The position numbers and the translations under genes are program-made. From contig JAFAHP010000056.1 in NCBI GenBank assembly GCA_019237175.1, forward strand, positions 1 to 8,634: a stretch of DNA of 8,634 nt, written 5' to 3'. Source of the DNA: Alphaproteobacteria bacterium. GTDB taxonomy: Bacteria > Pseudomonadota > Alphaproteobacteria > ATCC43930 > CGMCC-115725. Shown here piece after piece: positions 1 through 6,863 of this stretch (within the stretch, counting starts at the first letter, position 1; the number at the start of each line of letters is the position of its first letter). Under the pieces are notes generated by a model. That model was not told where the DNA came from and did not search any database. It saw only the letters and a program-made list of their open reading frames with translations.

Positions 1-296
1 GAAGCGAAATCTCGATCCGCCCTTATTTGGTACCGAGCGTCAAGTTGTTGCCGCTAGCTCTGCTTGAGTCGCCAAACTTGATGCGAATGTGTCAAATTTT
101 TTGTGCGCCGCCACATGCCTCGTCGGTCTGAGGCGGAGCCTCGTTAGAGATAGGGCCGGCATAGGTTGAGGCAGAAACGTTTTGCGTCCCGGGGGGAATA
201 GGTGCGATCTGCGGACGGCGGCGGTGTCAAGACGAGGGACGGAGTCACCAACTCGCCAAATTTGGTATGATCGCGCCACCGACAGGCGAGAGGGCA
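1..296. other. Upstream region without a convincing gene
   Basis: No open frame here looks like a protein. Two + strand frames are open from the left edge (to a stop near base 67 and another near base 131) and could in principle be the tail of a gene outside the window, but neither translation is recognisable. The minus-strand open frames are rich in Arg and Pro and overlap the iron-sulfur gene, which marks them as shadows. The stretch is less GC-rich than the genes around it, with A/T-rich words near 92-102 and 257-263, consistent with a promoter region for the molybdenum hydroxylase pair. Confidence 0.5.
256..271 (+). promoter_or_regulatory. Candidate -10 box with overlapping palindrome
   Basis: Bases 256-265 read CCAAATTTGG, a perfect 10-base palindrome. 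They run directly into TATGAT (266-271), a good match to a sigma-70 -10 hexamer about 25 bases before the likely start codon of the iron-sulfur subunit. No good -35 hexamer lies at the expected spacing, so an activator might be needed if this is a promoter. A related word, CCAAACTTGA, occurs about 185 bases upstream (near 72-81). The layout (a palindrome abutting the -10 box) would suit a repressor or activator site, but this rests on one short motif. Confidence 0.25.
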
Positions 297-791
297 ATGC
301 AAGCAATCACACTTTTCGTAAATGGGCGTGAGGTCGGTGTTGCCGCGGCGGGTGACACCCCGCTTCTCGATGTTCTGCGAAATCATCTCGGGCTGATGGG
401 CACAAAGTTCGGCTGCGGCCTCGAACAATGTGGCTGCTGCATGGTGCTCATTGACGGTCGGGCAGAGAAATCTTGCGGAAAGGCACTGTCGACTGTCGCC
501 GGTAAAAACATCCTCACCATCGAGGGGCTGGGCACGCCCGATCGCCCGCATCCATTGCAACAAGCCTTTCTCGACGAGCAGGCGGGCCAATGCGGCTATT
601 GCCTTTCCGGCATCCTGATTTCGGCAAAGGCGCTGCTCGATCGCAACCTCGCACCCTCGCGGCGCGAGATCGCTGAGGCGCTCGACGAGAATGTCTGTCG
701 CTGCGGCAGTCATAACCGCATCCTGCGCGCGGTTGCGCTCGCTGCCGAGCGCATCCGCGAAGAGTCACGGGCGCGAGGCGCAGCGCGATGA
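297..791 (+). CDS. [2Fe-2S] subunit of a xanthine dehydrogenase-family molybdenum hydroxylase
   Basis: This is the small electron-transfer subunit (164 residues) of a molybdenum hydroxylase. It passes electrons from the molybdenum site in the next gene's product through two [2Fe-2S] clusters. An N-terminal plant-type ferredoxin fold carries C40, C45, C48 and C60 in a GCGxxxCGxC context. The C-terminal helical domain carries C99, C102, C134 and C136 (QCGYC and VCRCG). All eight ligands are present, and the length fits IorA/NicA/CoxS-type subunits (about 150-170). An extra Cys at 47 sits where Ala or Ser is more usual. The open frame extends up to an ATG at 267, but the conserved fold begins at MQAITLFVNG, so I place the start at 297. 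The purine-rich GAGAGGG just before it is closer to the ATG than ideal. The stop overlaps the next start (ATGA), indicating translational coupling. The family is certain; the substrate is unknown. Confidence 0.93.
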   Translation: MQAITLFVNGREVGVAAAGDTPLLDVLRNHLGLMGTKFGCGLEQCGCCMVLIDGRAEKSCGKALSTVAGKNILTIEGLGTPDRPHPLQQAFLDEQAGQCGYCLSGILISAKALLDRNLAPSRREIAEALDENVCRCGSHNRILRAVALAAERIREESRARGAAR

Positions 792-2920
792 GCGGCGTGG
801 CCTCTACCTCGCTGCCGCCATTGCTTGCCAGCAACCCGCGGCTCGCTCAATGGGTTGGGTTCGACCAGCCGGGGCTGGTGAGGGTGTCAACCGGCCGGGT
901 CGAGATCGGTCAGGGTGTATTGACCGCGATGCGGCAGATCGCGGCCGAAGAACTCGATGTGACCCTCGAACGGATTGTGCTGCAGTCGGGCGACACCGGG
1001 CTGACGCCCAACGAGGGTTACACCGCCGGCAGTCAGTCGATCCAATTCGGCGGTGTCGCGTTGCGCCTGGCCTGCGCCGAAATCCGCAGCCTGTTCCTCG
1101 ACCACACCGCCGCGGCCTTTGGCTACGCGCGACCGGATCTGGCGGTGGATGACGGCGCGATCACCCATCGTGGCGGGCGGACCGGACACGATTACTGGTC
1201 GCTCGCGGCGGCCGTCGACCTTGGCCGCCCTGCGCGCGGCGACACGCTCGCGAAGACACCGGATGGCTACCGCGTCGTCGGGCAGAGCGCGCGACGCATC
1301 GACCTTGCCGCCAAGGTGTTTGGCCAGCCGATCTTTGTTCACGACATGGTGCTCGACGGCATGGTGCATGCCCGCGTCGTGCGGCAGCCGCACCGGGGTG
1401 CTGCGATCAAATCGATCGACGAGGCGGCGCTGCGCCACGCCGCGAAAGGACCGATCGACATTATCCGACGCGGCAATTTCCTCGCCATAACCGGGGCCGA
1501 CGAAACTGTCGTCGACGCGGTTGCCGCGGTAGCGCCGGACCATGTCGTGTGGGACGGTATCGATCAACTCAACCCGTCTCAGGAAGAGGCGCGCTCTTTA
1601 TTGCAGCAGCCGTCCCTCGACCGGCTTGTCGGCACGGCGCCCTCATCCGCCGCGGTGACGGCGGCGAACCGGTACGAGGCGACCTACACGCGCATGCACG
1701 TCGCGCACGCCTCGGTGGCGCCGTCTTGCGGCATCGCCCGTTATCGCGATGGCCGGCTCGAGGTGTGGACGCATTCGCAGGGTGTCTATCCGCTGCGCGA
1801 CGCGCTCGCCCGGACGTTGAAGCTCGACGCGGCGATGATCCGGGTCATCCATGTGCAGGGGCCGGGCTGCTACGGTCATAACGGCGCTGACGACGCGGCA
1901 GCCGACGCGGCGGTCATCGCATTGCAGAGCCCGGGGAGGCCGATCCGGGTGCGGTGGCGGCGCGAAGAGGAATTCGGCTTTGAACCGGTCAGCCCGGCGA
2001 TGGTCGTGACCGCGCGCGCGGCTCTCGACGACGCCGGGCGTCCCGCCGATTGGACCACCGAGATTTGGAGCGGCCGGCATTCGAGCCGGCCGGGGGGCGG
2101 CGGCAATTTGCTTGCCGCGGAAGCGCTTCCCGATCCGCCGCCGGCGCCGCCCGCCACCGAATCGTCCAATCCGCCGGGGGCGGGCACGCGCAACGGCGAG
2201 CCGCTTTATAATTTCGCGGCAAAGCGGATCGTCCACCACCTGATCCCGGAAACCCCGGTTCGTACGTCATCGCTGCGCGGGCTTGGTGCAAACGCCAATG
2301 TCTTTGCGATCGAATCGTCGATCGACGAATTGGCCGTGCGTGCCGGGGAGGACCCCGTAGCGTACCGGCTGTCGCTGTTGAACGATGCCAGGGCGCGCGC
2401 GGTTGTCGAGCAGGTCGCACGGATCAGCGGCTGGCGGGCGGGGTTGCCGTCGGGCACCGGCAACGGCCGCGGCATCGGCTTTGCTCGCTACAAGAATATG
2501 GCCGCGTATGCGGCGGTCGTCGCCGAGGTCGAGGTCGAAGAAGCCGTCCGGGTGACCCGGGTTTGGTGTGCCGCCGATGCGGGGCTGGTCATCAACCCCG
2601 ACGGTGCGATCAATCAGCTAGAGGGCGGCATCGTCCAGGCCGCCAGCTGGACGTTAAAGGAAGGTGTGAGGCTCGACAGCGCCGGTATCAGCTCCCGCGA
2701 CTGGGAGGGCTACCCGGTAATGCGCTTCACCGAGGCACCCGAGGTTACGGTCGAACTGGTCGGTGCAGCTGCGGATCTGCCCCCGCTCGGCGTCGGCGAG
2801 GCCGCCGGCGGTCCGACCGTGGCCGCAATCGCCAACGCCGTCGCCCATGCGCTCGGTACGCGCCTGCGCGATCTGCCATTGACGCGCGAAAGGATTATGG
2901 CCGTGCTGCTGAAGTCGTAA
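788..2920 (+). CDS. Molybdopterin-binding catalytic subunit, IorB/NicB-like
   Basis: This is the 710-residue catalytic subunit of a molybdenum hydroxylase, expected to bind molybdopterin-cytosine dinucleotide and insert water-derived oxygen into a heterocycle or aldehyde. The order of parts matches the isoquinoline 1-oxidoreductase/nicotinate dehydrogenase type: an N-terminal module with GRVEIGQGVLTA (about 36-47) and an AAEELDV stretch; the a/b hammerhead domain with VVGQSARRIDLAAKVFG (about 163-179); then molybdopterin-binding segments THSQGVYPLRDALA (329-342), QGPGCYGHNGADDA (357-370) and RTSSLRGLGANANVFAIES (492-510). GVGEAAGG near the C-terminus places the probable catalytic Glu at 671. 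There is no twin-arginine signal and no C-terminal cytochrome c domain such as some NicB proteins carry. A Pro/Gly-rich linker spans about 435-470. The start at 788 overlaps the previous stop and has GAGG nine bases upstream. The exact substrate cannot be assigned. Confidence 0.93.
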   Translation: MSGVASTSLPPLLASNPRLAQWVGFDQPGLVRVSTGRVEIGQGVLTAMRQIAAEELDVTLERIVLQSGDTGLTPNEGYTAGSQSIQFGGVALRLACAEIRSLFLDHTAAAFGYARPDLAVDDGAITHRGGRTGHDYWSLAAAVDLGRPARGDTLAKTPDGYRVVGQSARRIDLAAKVFGQPIFVHDMVLDGMVHARVVRQPHRGAAIKSIDEAALRHAAKGPIDIIRRGNFLAITGADETVVDAVAAVAPDHVVWDGIDQLNPSQEEARSLLQQPSLDRLVGTAPSSAAVTAANRYEATYTRMHVAHASVAPSCGIARYRDGRLEVWTHSQGVYPLRDALARTLKLDAAMIRVIHVQGPGCYGHNGADDAAADAAVIALQSPGRPIRVRWRREEEFGFEPVSPAMVVTARAALDDAGRPADWTTEIWSGRHSSRPGGGGNLLAAEALPDPPPAPPATESSNPPGAGTRNGEPLYNFAAKRIVHHLIPETPVRTSSLRGLGANANVFAIESSIDELAVRAGEDPVAYRLSLLNDARARAVVEQVARISGWRAGLPSGTGNGRGIGFARYKNMAAYAAVVAEVEVEEAVRVTRVWCAADAGLVINPDGAINQLEGGIVQAASWTLKEGVRLDSAGISSRDWEGYPVMRFTEAPEVTVELVGAAADLPPLGVGEAAGGPTVAAIANAVAHALGTRLRDLPLTRERIMAVLLKS

Positions 2921-2937
2921 GAGCGCGGCCCAGTCAT

Positions 2938-3029
2938 CGTAGGGCGGAAAAGCGACAGCGCATTCCGCCATCTGCGGCACCGACGAGAAAGGGCGGCGGA
3001 ATGCGCGCTGCGCGCTATTCCGCCCTACG
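2938..3029. repeat. Inverted pair of GTAGGGCGGAA-type intergenic repeats
   Basis: Bases 2938-2969 begin CGTAGGGCGGAA and end ATTCCGCC. The reverse complement of 2995-3029 begins and ends the same way, differing by one substitution and a short indel in the middle. Each arm is itself a hairpin (for example GGCGGAA at 2943-2949 pairs with TTCCGCC at 2963-2969), and the two arms can also pair with each other across a spacer of about 25 bases. The element fills the gap between two converging genes and could fold in transcripts from either strand, so it may act as a two-way transcription terminator or RNA-stabilising structure. It resembles short interspersed palindromes (REP-like) widespread in Proteobacteria. 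Confidence 0.8.
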
Positions 3030-3054
3030 GCCCTGAAGTCTTAGCGGGTTAATT

Positions 3055-4410
3055 TCATGCCCGGCCGTGTTGCCGCAGCAACCGGATCAGCTCGGTCAGG
3101 TCCCGCCATTCGTCGCAATGGTCGATGGCGCGCTCGACCCGGCCGACACCCTCGGCGGTCAACACGACCGCCGCAAGCTCGCGGAATTTGCGGCGGATTT
3201 CCCCTTCGCTGAACGGCTCCTGGAAATCACCGCGATGGCTTTCGCGCGATTTGATGCACTGCCGGCCGTCGCTCAAGCTCAGGGTGACGCGGGCCGGGCG
3301 CAACCGCGGTGCCAAGACACTCATCGCCGGGTCTTCGCTGATCTGCACCCGCCGGCGCAACGCGGCGATCACCGGATCCTGCAACGCCGTGTCGTCAAGG
3401 GCGGCAAACCCGGCGCTGCCGCGCACCACCATCACCGCCGCGGCGTGAGGGAGCGAATATTTCGACGCAAAATAGTTGGGCGGCTCCGGGTTGCGCATGA
3501 CTGACGCGAAGCGATAAGTCGCGATGTCGATGCGCTCGATCTCTTGCGCGCGCGGCCGCAATTCGGTCAATGCCGCGGCCAGGCAATCGAGTGCGGGGTG
3601 GATCGGATTGCAGCAAGCGTAAAGCCGGAAATAGTTGCGCGTGATGTGCCAAACTTGGCCGAGCTCTTCCAGCAACCGATCCGGCGCAAACCCGTCGCCG
3701 ACGAGATTGTTCAGCGTCTCTTCGATCGCGTCGGGCTGGGCAGCAAACCCGGCGCGGGCGAGATCGGGCGCCAGCACCCCGGCAAATCCGCTCATACCGC
3801 CGGCGATGTTGAGCGCCGTGGCGCCGGCGACGGCGTTCGTGTAGCTCGGCGTCAGCATCAGCACCGCGGCGACGCGCATCGCGAGGCTCACTCCGGCGGC
3901 ATCGAGACCGTTGAGCCGCGCTCCCGCCGCGGCAGCGCCGAGCAGCGAAACCTGTCCGTTCTGGTGGGCCAATGGGCGCGGCCTGAACCCGCCGGAAATG
4001 CGTGCGACGACATCGTAGCCGAGCACAAATGCGCTCATCATTTCGCGGCCGGTGCTCCGGGCGTGTTCGCCCACCGCCAACACCGCGGGCAACACCTGCA
4101 TTGCCGCCTGCCCCGACACAAAGCGCAGCCCCTCGCACAATTCAATCGACCGGCCGGCGATGCCGTTCAGCAATGCCGCTGTCCGCGGTTCCGCTCCGGG
4201 CCAGCCCGGGGCGTAAACAGTGGCCCCGGTGCCGGCGCCGTCCGCAAGCCGTTGGCGAAGTGCCGCAACTTCAGGCCGCGCCGACCCCGCGAGGACGACA
4301 CCCAGTGTGTCGAGCAGGGTGAGCTTCGCATGCTCTTGGACCGGCTTGGGCACGTCCTCCCATTGCGTCGCGGCGACAAACCGCGCCAACTCCTCGATCT
4401 CACGCCCCAT
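3055..4410 (-). CDS. MmgE/PrpD family protein
   Basis: This 451-residue protein belongs to the MmgE/PrpD family, which includes 2-methylcitrate dehydratase, cis-aconitate decarboxylase and iminodisuccinate epimerase. Family signs are DTLGVVLAGS near the N-terminus, an alanine-rich all-helical half with LLNGIAGRSIELCEG, then FASKYSLPHAAAVMVVRG and the C-terminal SHRGDFQEPFSEGEIRRKF stretch typical of the family. Length is normal. The frame could also start at a GTG eight codons upstream (4434), but the ATG at 4410 has AGGAG ten bases before it and the GTG has no ribosome site, so I chose the ATG. It is divergent from the crotonase gene and convergent with the molybdopterin subunit. It is too remote from characterised members to assign 2-methylcitrate dehydratase: no other methylcitrate-cycle genes are here, and the usual HALDFDD-type motif reads RSIELCEG instead. 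It probably dehydrates, isomerises or decarboxylates an acid from the neighbouring pathway. Confidence 0.92.
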   Translation of the reverse strand: MGREIEELARFVAATQWEDVPKPVQEHAKLTLLDTLGVVLAGSARPEVAALRQRLADGAGTGATVYAPGWPGAEPRTAALLNGIAGRSIELCEGLRFVSGQAAMQVLPAVLAVGEHARSTGREMMSAFVLGYDVVARISGGFRPRPLAHQNGQVSLLGAAAAGARLNGLDAAGVSLAMRVAAVLMLTPSYTNAVAGATALNIAGGMSGFAGVLAPDLARAGFAAQPDAIEETLNNLVGDGFAPDRLLEELGQVWHITRNYFRLYACCNPIHPALDCLAAALTELRPRAQEIERIDIATYRFASVMRNPEPPNYFASKYSLPHAAAVMVVRGSAGFAALDDTALQDPVIAALRRRVQISEDPAMSVLAPRLRPARVTLSLSDGRQCIKSRESHRGDFQEPFSEGEIRRKFRELAAVVLTAEGVGRVERAIDHCDEWRDLTELIRLLRQHGRA

Positions 4411-4494
4411 CGGTGCGGAACTCCTCGCGGTCACCGGGGCAGGAATGGTAGCGTCGTCAGGCCCGCGGCGTCACGCGTAGGAAAGGAAAAAACC
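4411..4494. promoter_or_regulatory. Divergent promoter region, MmgE/PrpD and crotonase
   Basis: These 84 bases separate two divergently read start codons and must hold, or be overlapped by, promoters for both genes. I can see the ribosome sites: AGGAG for the - strand gene (complement of 4421-4425) and AGGAAAGG (4479-4486) for the + strand gene, eight bases from its ATG. No convincing -35/-10 pair or long operator palindrome is visible. Either the promoters lie inside the flanking coding sequence or they do not match the sigma-70 consensus. Shared control of the two genes is an inference from layout. Confidence 0.5.
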
Positions 4495-5298
4495 ATGGCC
4501 GTTGTCGAGACCGAGCGTTTGGGGCAGATCCTCGTCGTGCGGATGAACCGCCCCGAGCGATTGAATGCGCTCAATGCCGAAATGCGCATACGGCTCGCCG
4601 AGACCTGGACGGAATTCCGCCATTCGAACGACCTCGAAGTCGCGATTTTTACCGGCACGGGACGCGCCTTTTGCGCCGGCGAGGACATGAAAGAGTCGCT
4701 CGCGCGTGGCATGCCGGGTGGGCAACGTCCCTCAATCGAAGACCCGTTTATGACCGGGGCGCTCGAAAAGCCGGTCATCGCCGCGGTCAACGGCTATGCG
4801 ATGGGTGGCGGATTTATGCTGGTCGAGCGCACCGACCTCAGGGTCGCGGTCAAGGGCGCGGTGTTTGAGGTTTCGGAAGCCAAGCGCTGGCTCTTGGGCG
4901 GCTACAATCACGGCCATGTTGCCAATCTGCCCTATCCGATCGCCATGGAGATGGCGCTGGGCTTTCGCTTTACCGCCGAGCGGTTTTACGAGATCGGCTT
5001 TTTGAACCGGCTCGTCGAAGCTGAAGAGCTATTACCAAGCGCCATTGCTATGGCCGAGCATCTGTTGACCCTGCCGCCGGCCTCGCGGGTCAACACCGTA
5101 CATATGATGCGCCAGATGCGGCCCATGCCGTCGCTTGATCAACAGCGTCTCGCCGCCGCGCTAAAGGAGCATGGCGCCAAGAGTGACCTGATCGAGTCGC
5201 GCGCCGCCTTCGCCGAAAAGCGCGCCCCCAATTTCAAAGGTTGGGACGATCCGCAAGACCGCTACCGTCTGCCGACGCTCGAGACAGTCAGCGGCTGA
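4495..5298 (+). CDS. Enoyl-CoA hydratase/isomerase (crotonase) family protein
   Basis: This is a 267-residue crotonase-fold enzyme acting on an acyl-CoA thioester in the cytoplasm. The N-terminal VVRMNRPERLNALN is typical. The two oxyanion-hole segments are present: GRAFCAGEDM (57-65) and NGYAMGGGF (99-107). In mitochondrial hydratase two glutamates (E144, E164) catalyse water addition. Here the first is replaced by M108, while the second is kept as E128 in VFEVSEAK. The usual PGxGGT segment after it reads LLGGYNHGHVANL. One remaining Glu is the pattern of enoyl-CoA isomerases and some other crotonases, so I would not call it a hydratase. The frame is open far upstream of 4495, but only because it runs antisense to MmgE/PrpD; the ATG at 4495 has a strong AGGAAAGG ribosome site and starts exactly at the family's N-terminus. 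The CoA-transferase follows on the same strand. Confidence 0.92.
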   Translation: MAVVETERLGQILVVRMNRPERLNALNAEMRIRLAETWTEFRHSNDLEVAIFTGTGRAFCAGEDMKESLARGMPGGQRPSIEDPFMTGALEKPVIAAVNGYAMGGGFMLVERTDLRVAVKGAVFEVSEAKRWLLGGYNHGHVANLPYPIAMEMALGFRFTAERFYEIGFLNRLVEAEELLPSAIAMAEHLLTLPPASRVNTVHMMRQMRPMPSLDQQRLAAALKEHGAKSDLIESRAAFAEKRAPNFKGWDDPQDRYRLPTLETVSG

Positions 5299-5310
5299 GC
5301 GGGCGTTTTA

Positions 5311-5439
5311 AACCCTCTCCGCCCTTCAGGGCGGAGAGGGAGGGGCCCATCGCTTACGATGGGAGGGTGAGGTGGGGCTCCGGCCGCTGGTGCTGCCCCC
5401 ACCTCACCCAACCCTCTCCGCCCCCAAGGGCGGAGAGGG
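5311..5439. repeat. Composite nested-hairpin intergenic repeat
   Basis: Four perfect stems are packed into 129 bases. CCCTCTCCGCCC/GGGCGGAGAGGG forms a 12-bp stem with a TTCA loop (5313-5340). CCCATCG/CGATGGG forms a 7-bp stem with a CTTA loop (5346-5363). GGGTGAGGTGGGG pairs with its exact complement over 13 bp (5365-5377 with 5397-5409). The first 12-bp stem then recurs with a CCAA loop (5412-5439). AACCCTCTCCGCCC is a direct repeat at 5311-5324 and 5410-5423, so the inner halves (5329-5340 with 5412-5423) can also pair into one large cruciform. It begins 12 bases after the crotonase stop. No T-run follows any stem on the + strand, so a simple intrinsic terminator is not obvious. It may limit or process the transcript into the CoA-transferase gene. 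Confidence 0.88.
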
Positions 5440-5466
5440 CATCATCACGAACCCAGAGGATGACGG

Positions 5467-6672
5467 ATGGACGAACGCTACGACGCGGCCGATCGCAGCG
5501 GCCCCCTGACCGGGCTCAAGGTCCTCGATTTGACCGAGCACATGGCGGGACCGTTTTGCACGATGATCCTCGCCGATATGGGGGCTGAGGTCGTCAAGCT
5601 CGAACGCCCGCTCAGAGGAGATTCCGTGCGCGCCTGGGGCGACGGCAGCGAACGCAACCCCTATTTCCGCTACATCAACCGCAACAAAAGGGCCATCACC
5701 CTCGATTACAAAAAGCCCGACGGCAAGGCGCTGTTCCTGCGCCTCATCGAGGGGCTGGACGTGCTGGTGGAAAATTATCGGCCGAATGTGATGCCGCGCG
5801 CCGGGCTCGGCTATGGCGATCTGCGGGCGGTGAACCCAGGGCTGATCTATGCCCAGTTGTCCGGGCTCGGTTATGACGGGCCTTATGCCGGACGCGGTGG
5901 TTTTGACCTGATCGCGCAGGGGATGGGCGGCATCATGCACGTGACCGGTGAGCCTGACGGCCCGCCGACCTCGGTCGGCCTGCCGATTTGTGACCTCGGC
6001 ACCGGCATGTGGGCAGTCCAGGGCATCCTCGCCGCGCTTTACGACCGGCAGCGCACCGGCAAAGGCCGCCTGGTCGAATGCTCATTGCTCGAAACCGCGA
6101 TCGGGTTCAGCTCGTGGACATCGGCGCAATGGCTCGCCGATCGCGAGGAGCCGGTACGTCAGGGTTCGCGCCATCGGCAAAACGCTCCCTATCAGCGCAT
6201 GAAAACCAGGGACGGCTACCTGATGATCGGCGCTGCCGGCGAGGTGATCTGGCAGCGCTGTGCCGAGGCTCTCGGCCATCCCGAATGGTGCCAAGACCGA
6301 CGCTTTGCGACCAATGCAGCGCGCATGTCGAACCGCGAGGCCCTTGAGGGGGTCATGGAAGACGTGCTCGCGACCGCCCCGACCGATCATTGGGTCGCGG
6401 TGCTCGAAAAGGCCGGCGTGCCGTGCGGCCCGGTCTACAACTACGCGCAGATGTTTGCCGATCCTCAGGTCAAGCACCGCGGGCTCGTGCAATATGCGAG
6501 CGATCCGGAACTCGGCGAGGTCCCGCATATCCGCACGCCGATCAAGATGGACGAGGCCATCCGCGTGCGCACCGCCGCCCCTAAGCTCGGCCAGCACAAC
6601 GCCGAGATCTTTGGCCGCCTCGGCCTCACCCGTGCCGATTTGGCAGCCTTGCACGCGAAAGGCGTGATCTGA
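5467..6672 (+). CDS. Class III CoA-transferase (CaiB/BaiF family)
   Basis: This 401-residue protein belongs to the CaiB/BaiF (formyl-CoA:oxalate CoA-transferase-like) family, which moves CoA from a donor thioester to a carboxylic acid; members work as interlocked dimers. The N-terminal GLKVLDLTEHMAGPFCTMILADMGAEVVKLE stretch (about 16-46) and NRNKRAITLDYKKPDGK (71-87) are standard. D176 in PICDLGTGMWA aligns with the catalytic Asp of formyl-CoA transferase, which carries the acyl group. The C-terminal GVPCGPVYNYAQMFADPQVKHRGL (317-340) is also typical. Length is usual and no part is missing. AGAGGA lies six bases before the ATG. It sits downstream of the crotonase gene, separated by the composite repeat, and likely activates the acid that the crotonase and MmgE/PrpD proteins process or their product. 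The acceptor acid is unknown; family III members are too diverse to guess it. Confidence 0.94.
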   Translation: MDERYDAADRSGPLTGLKVLDLTEHMAGPFCTMILADMGAEVVKLERPLRGDSVRAWGDGSERNPYFRYINRNKRAITLDYKKPDGKALFLRLIEGLDVLVENYRPNVMPRAGLGYGDLRAVNPGLIYAQLSGLGYDGPYAGRGGFDLIAQGMGGIMHVTGEPDGPPTSVGLPICDLGTGMWAVQGILAALYDRQRTGKGRLVECSLLETAIGFSSWTSAQWLADREEPVRQGSRHRQNAPYQRMKTRDGYLMIGAAGEVIWQRCAEALGHPEWCQDRRFATNAARMSNREALEGVMEDVLATAPTDHWVAVLEKAGVPCGPVYNYAQMFADPQVKHRGLVQYASDPELGEVPHIRTPIKMDEAIRVRTAAPKLGQHNAEIFGRLGLTRADLAALHAKGVI

Positions 6673-6754
6673 TCCGGCTATGGCGAAGTGGCCGATCGTG
6701 GTCCCATGCTTACGAACTGACGAACAATACGCGCAGATTTATCACACCGGCCCA

Positions 6755-6778
6755 CGGGTCCGGCCTTGGGCCGGCCCG
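6755..6778. repeat. GC-rich imperfect hairpin
   Basis: CCGGCC (6760-6765) pairs with GGCCGG (6769-6774) around a TTG loop. The stem continues as CGGG/CCCG past a single bulged T. It lies about 80 bases after the CoA-transferase stop. There is no T-run, so it could be a Rho-independent stem of weak type, an RNA 3' end stabiliser, or part of the same interspersed repeat as the hairpin that follows. Confidence 0.5.
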
Positions 6779-6810
6779 AGGATAAACTCCGGCCGGTGCC
6801 TGTGGCTGAC

Positions 6811-6838
6811 ATGGATCCCGGCCTGCGCCGGGATGACG
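6811..6838. repeat. Short palindromic repeat, ATCCCGGC...GCCGGGAT
   Basis: ATCCCGGC (6815-6822) pairs perfectly with GCCGGGAT (6827-6834) around a CTGC loop, with ATGG before and GACG after. The word ATGGATCCCGGC...GCCGGGATGACG is one I recognise as a frequent intergenic repeat in alphaproteobacterial genomes, and it supports that placement for this DNA. It lies between a + strand and a - strand gene, where such repeats commonly sit. Confidence 0.7.
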
Positions 6839-6863
6839 AGGGTGGGGGCTCCGGTTTGAATAG

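Noticed and set aside
144..713. A 189-residue - strand open frame over the iron-sulfur gene
   Set aside because: The + strand frame has all eight cluster cysteines in correct spacing; the antisense translation is unrecognisable.
3055..4434. Calling the MmgE/PrpD gene prpD (2-methylcitrate dehydratase)
   Set aside because: No prpB, prpC or other propionate genes are nearby, and a family motif differs; only the family name is safe.
3544..4494. A + strand frame open for about 950 bases, in frame with the crotonase, suggesting a 584-residue fusion
   Set aside because: It runs exactly antisense to MmgE/PrpD, its translation is Arg/Gly/Gln-rich with no domain, and the crotonase has its own strong ribosome site and family N-terminus at 4495. 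The lack of stops follows from the codon bias of the opposite strand.
5311..5439. Repeated units considered as a CRISPR array
   Set aside because: Only two copies of a short self-complementary unit occur, with hairpins rather than unique spacers between them, and no cas genes are present.
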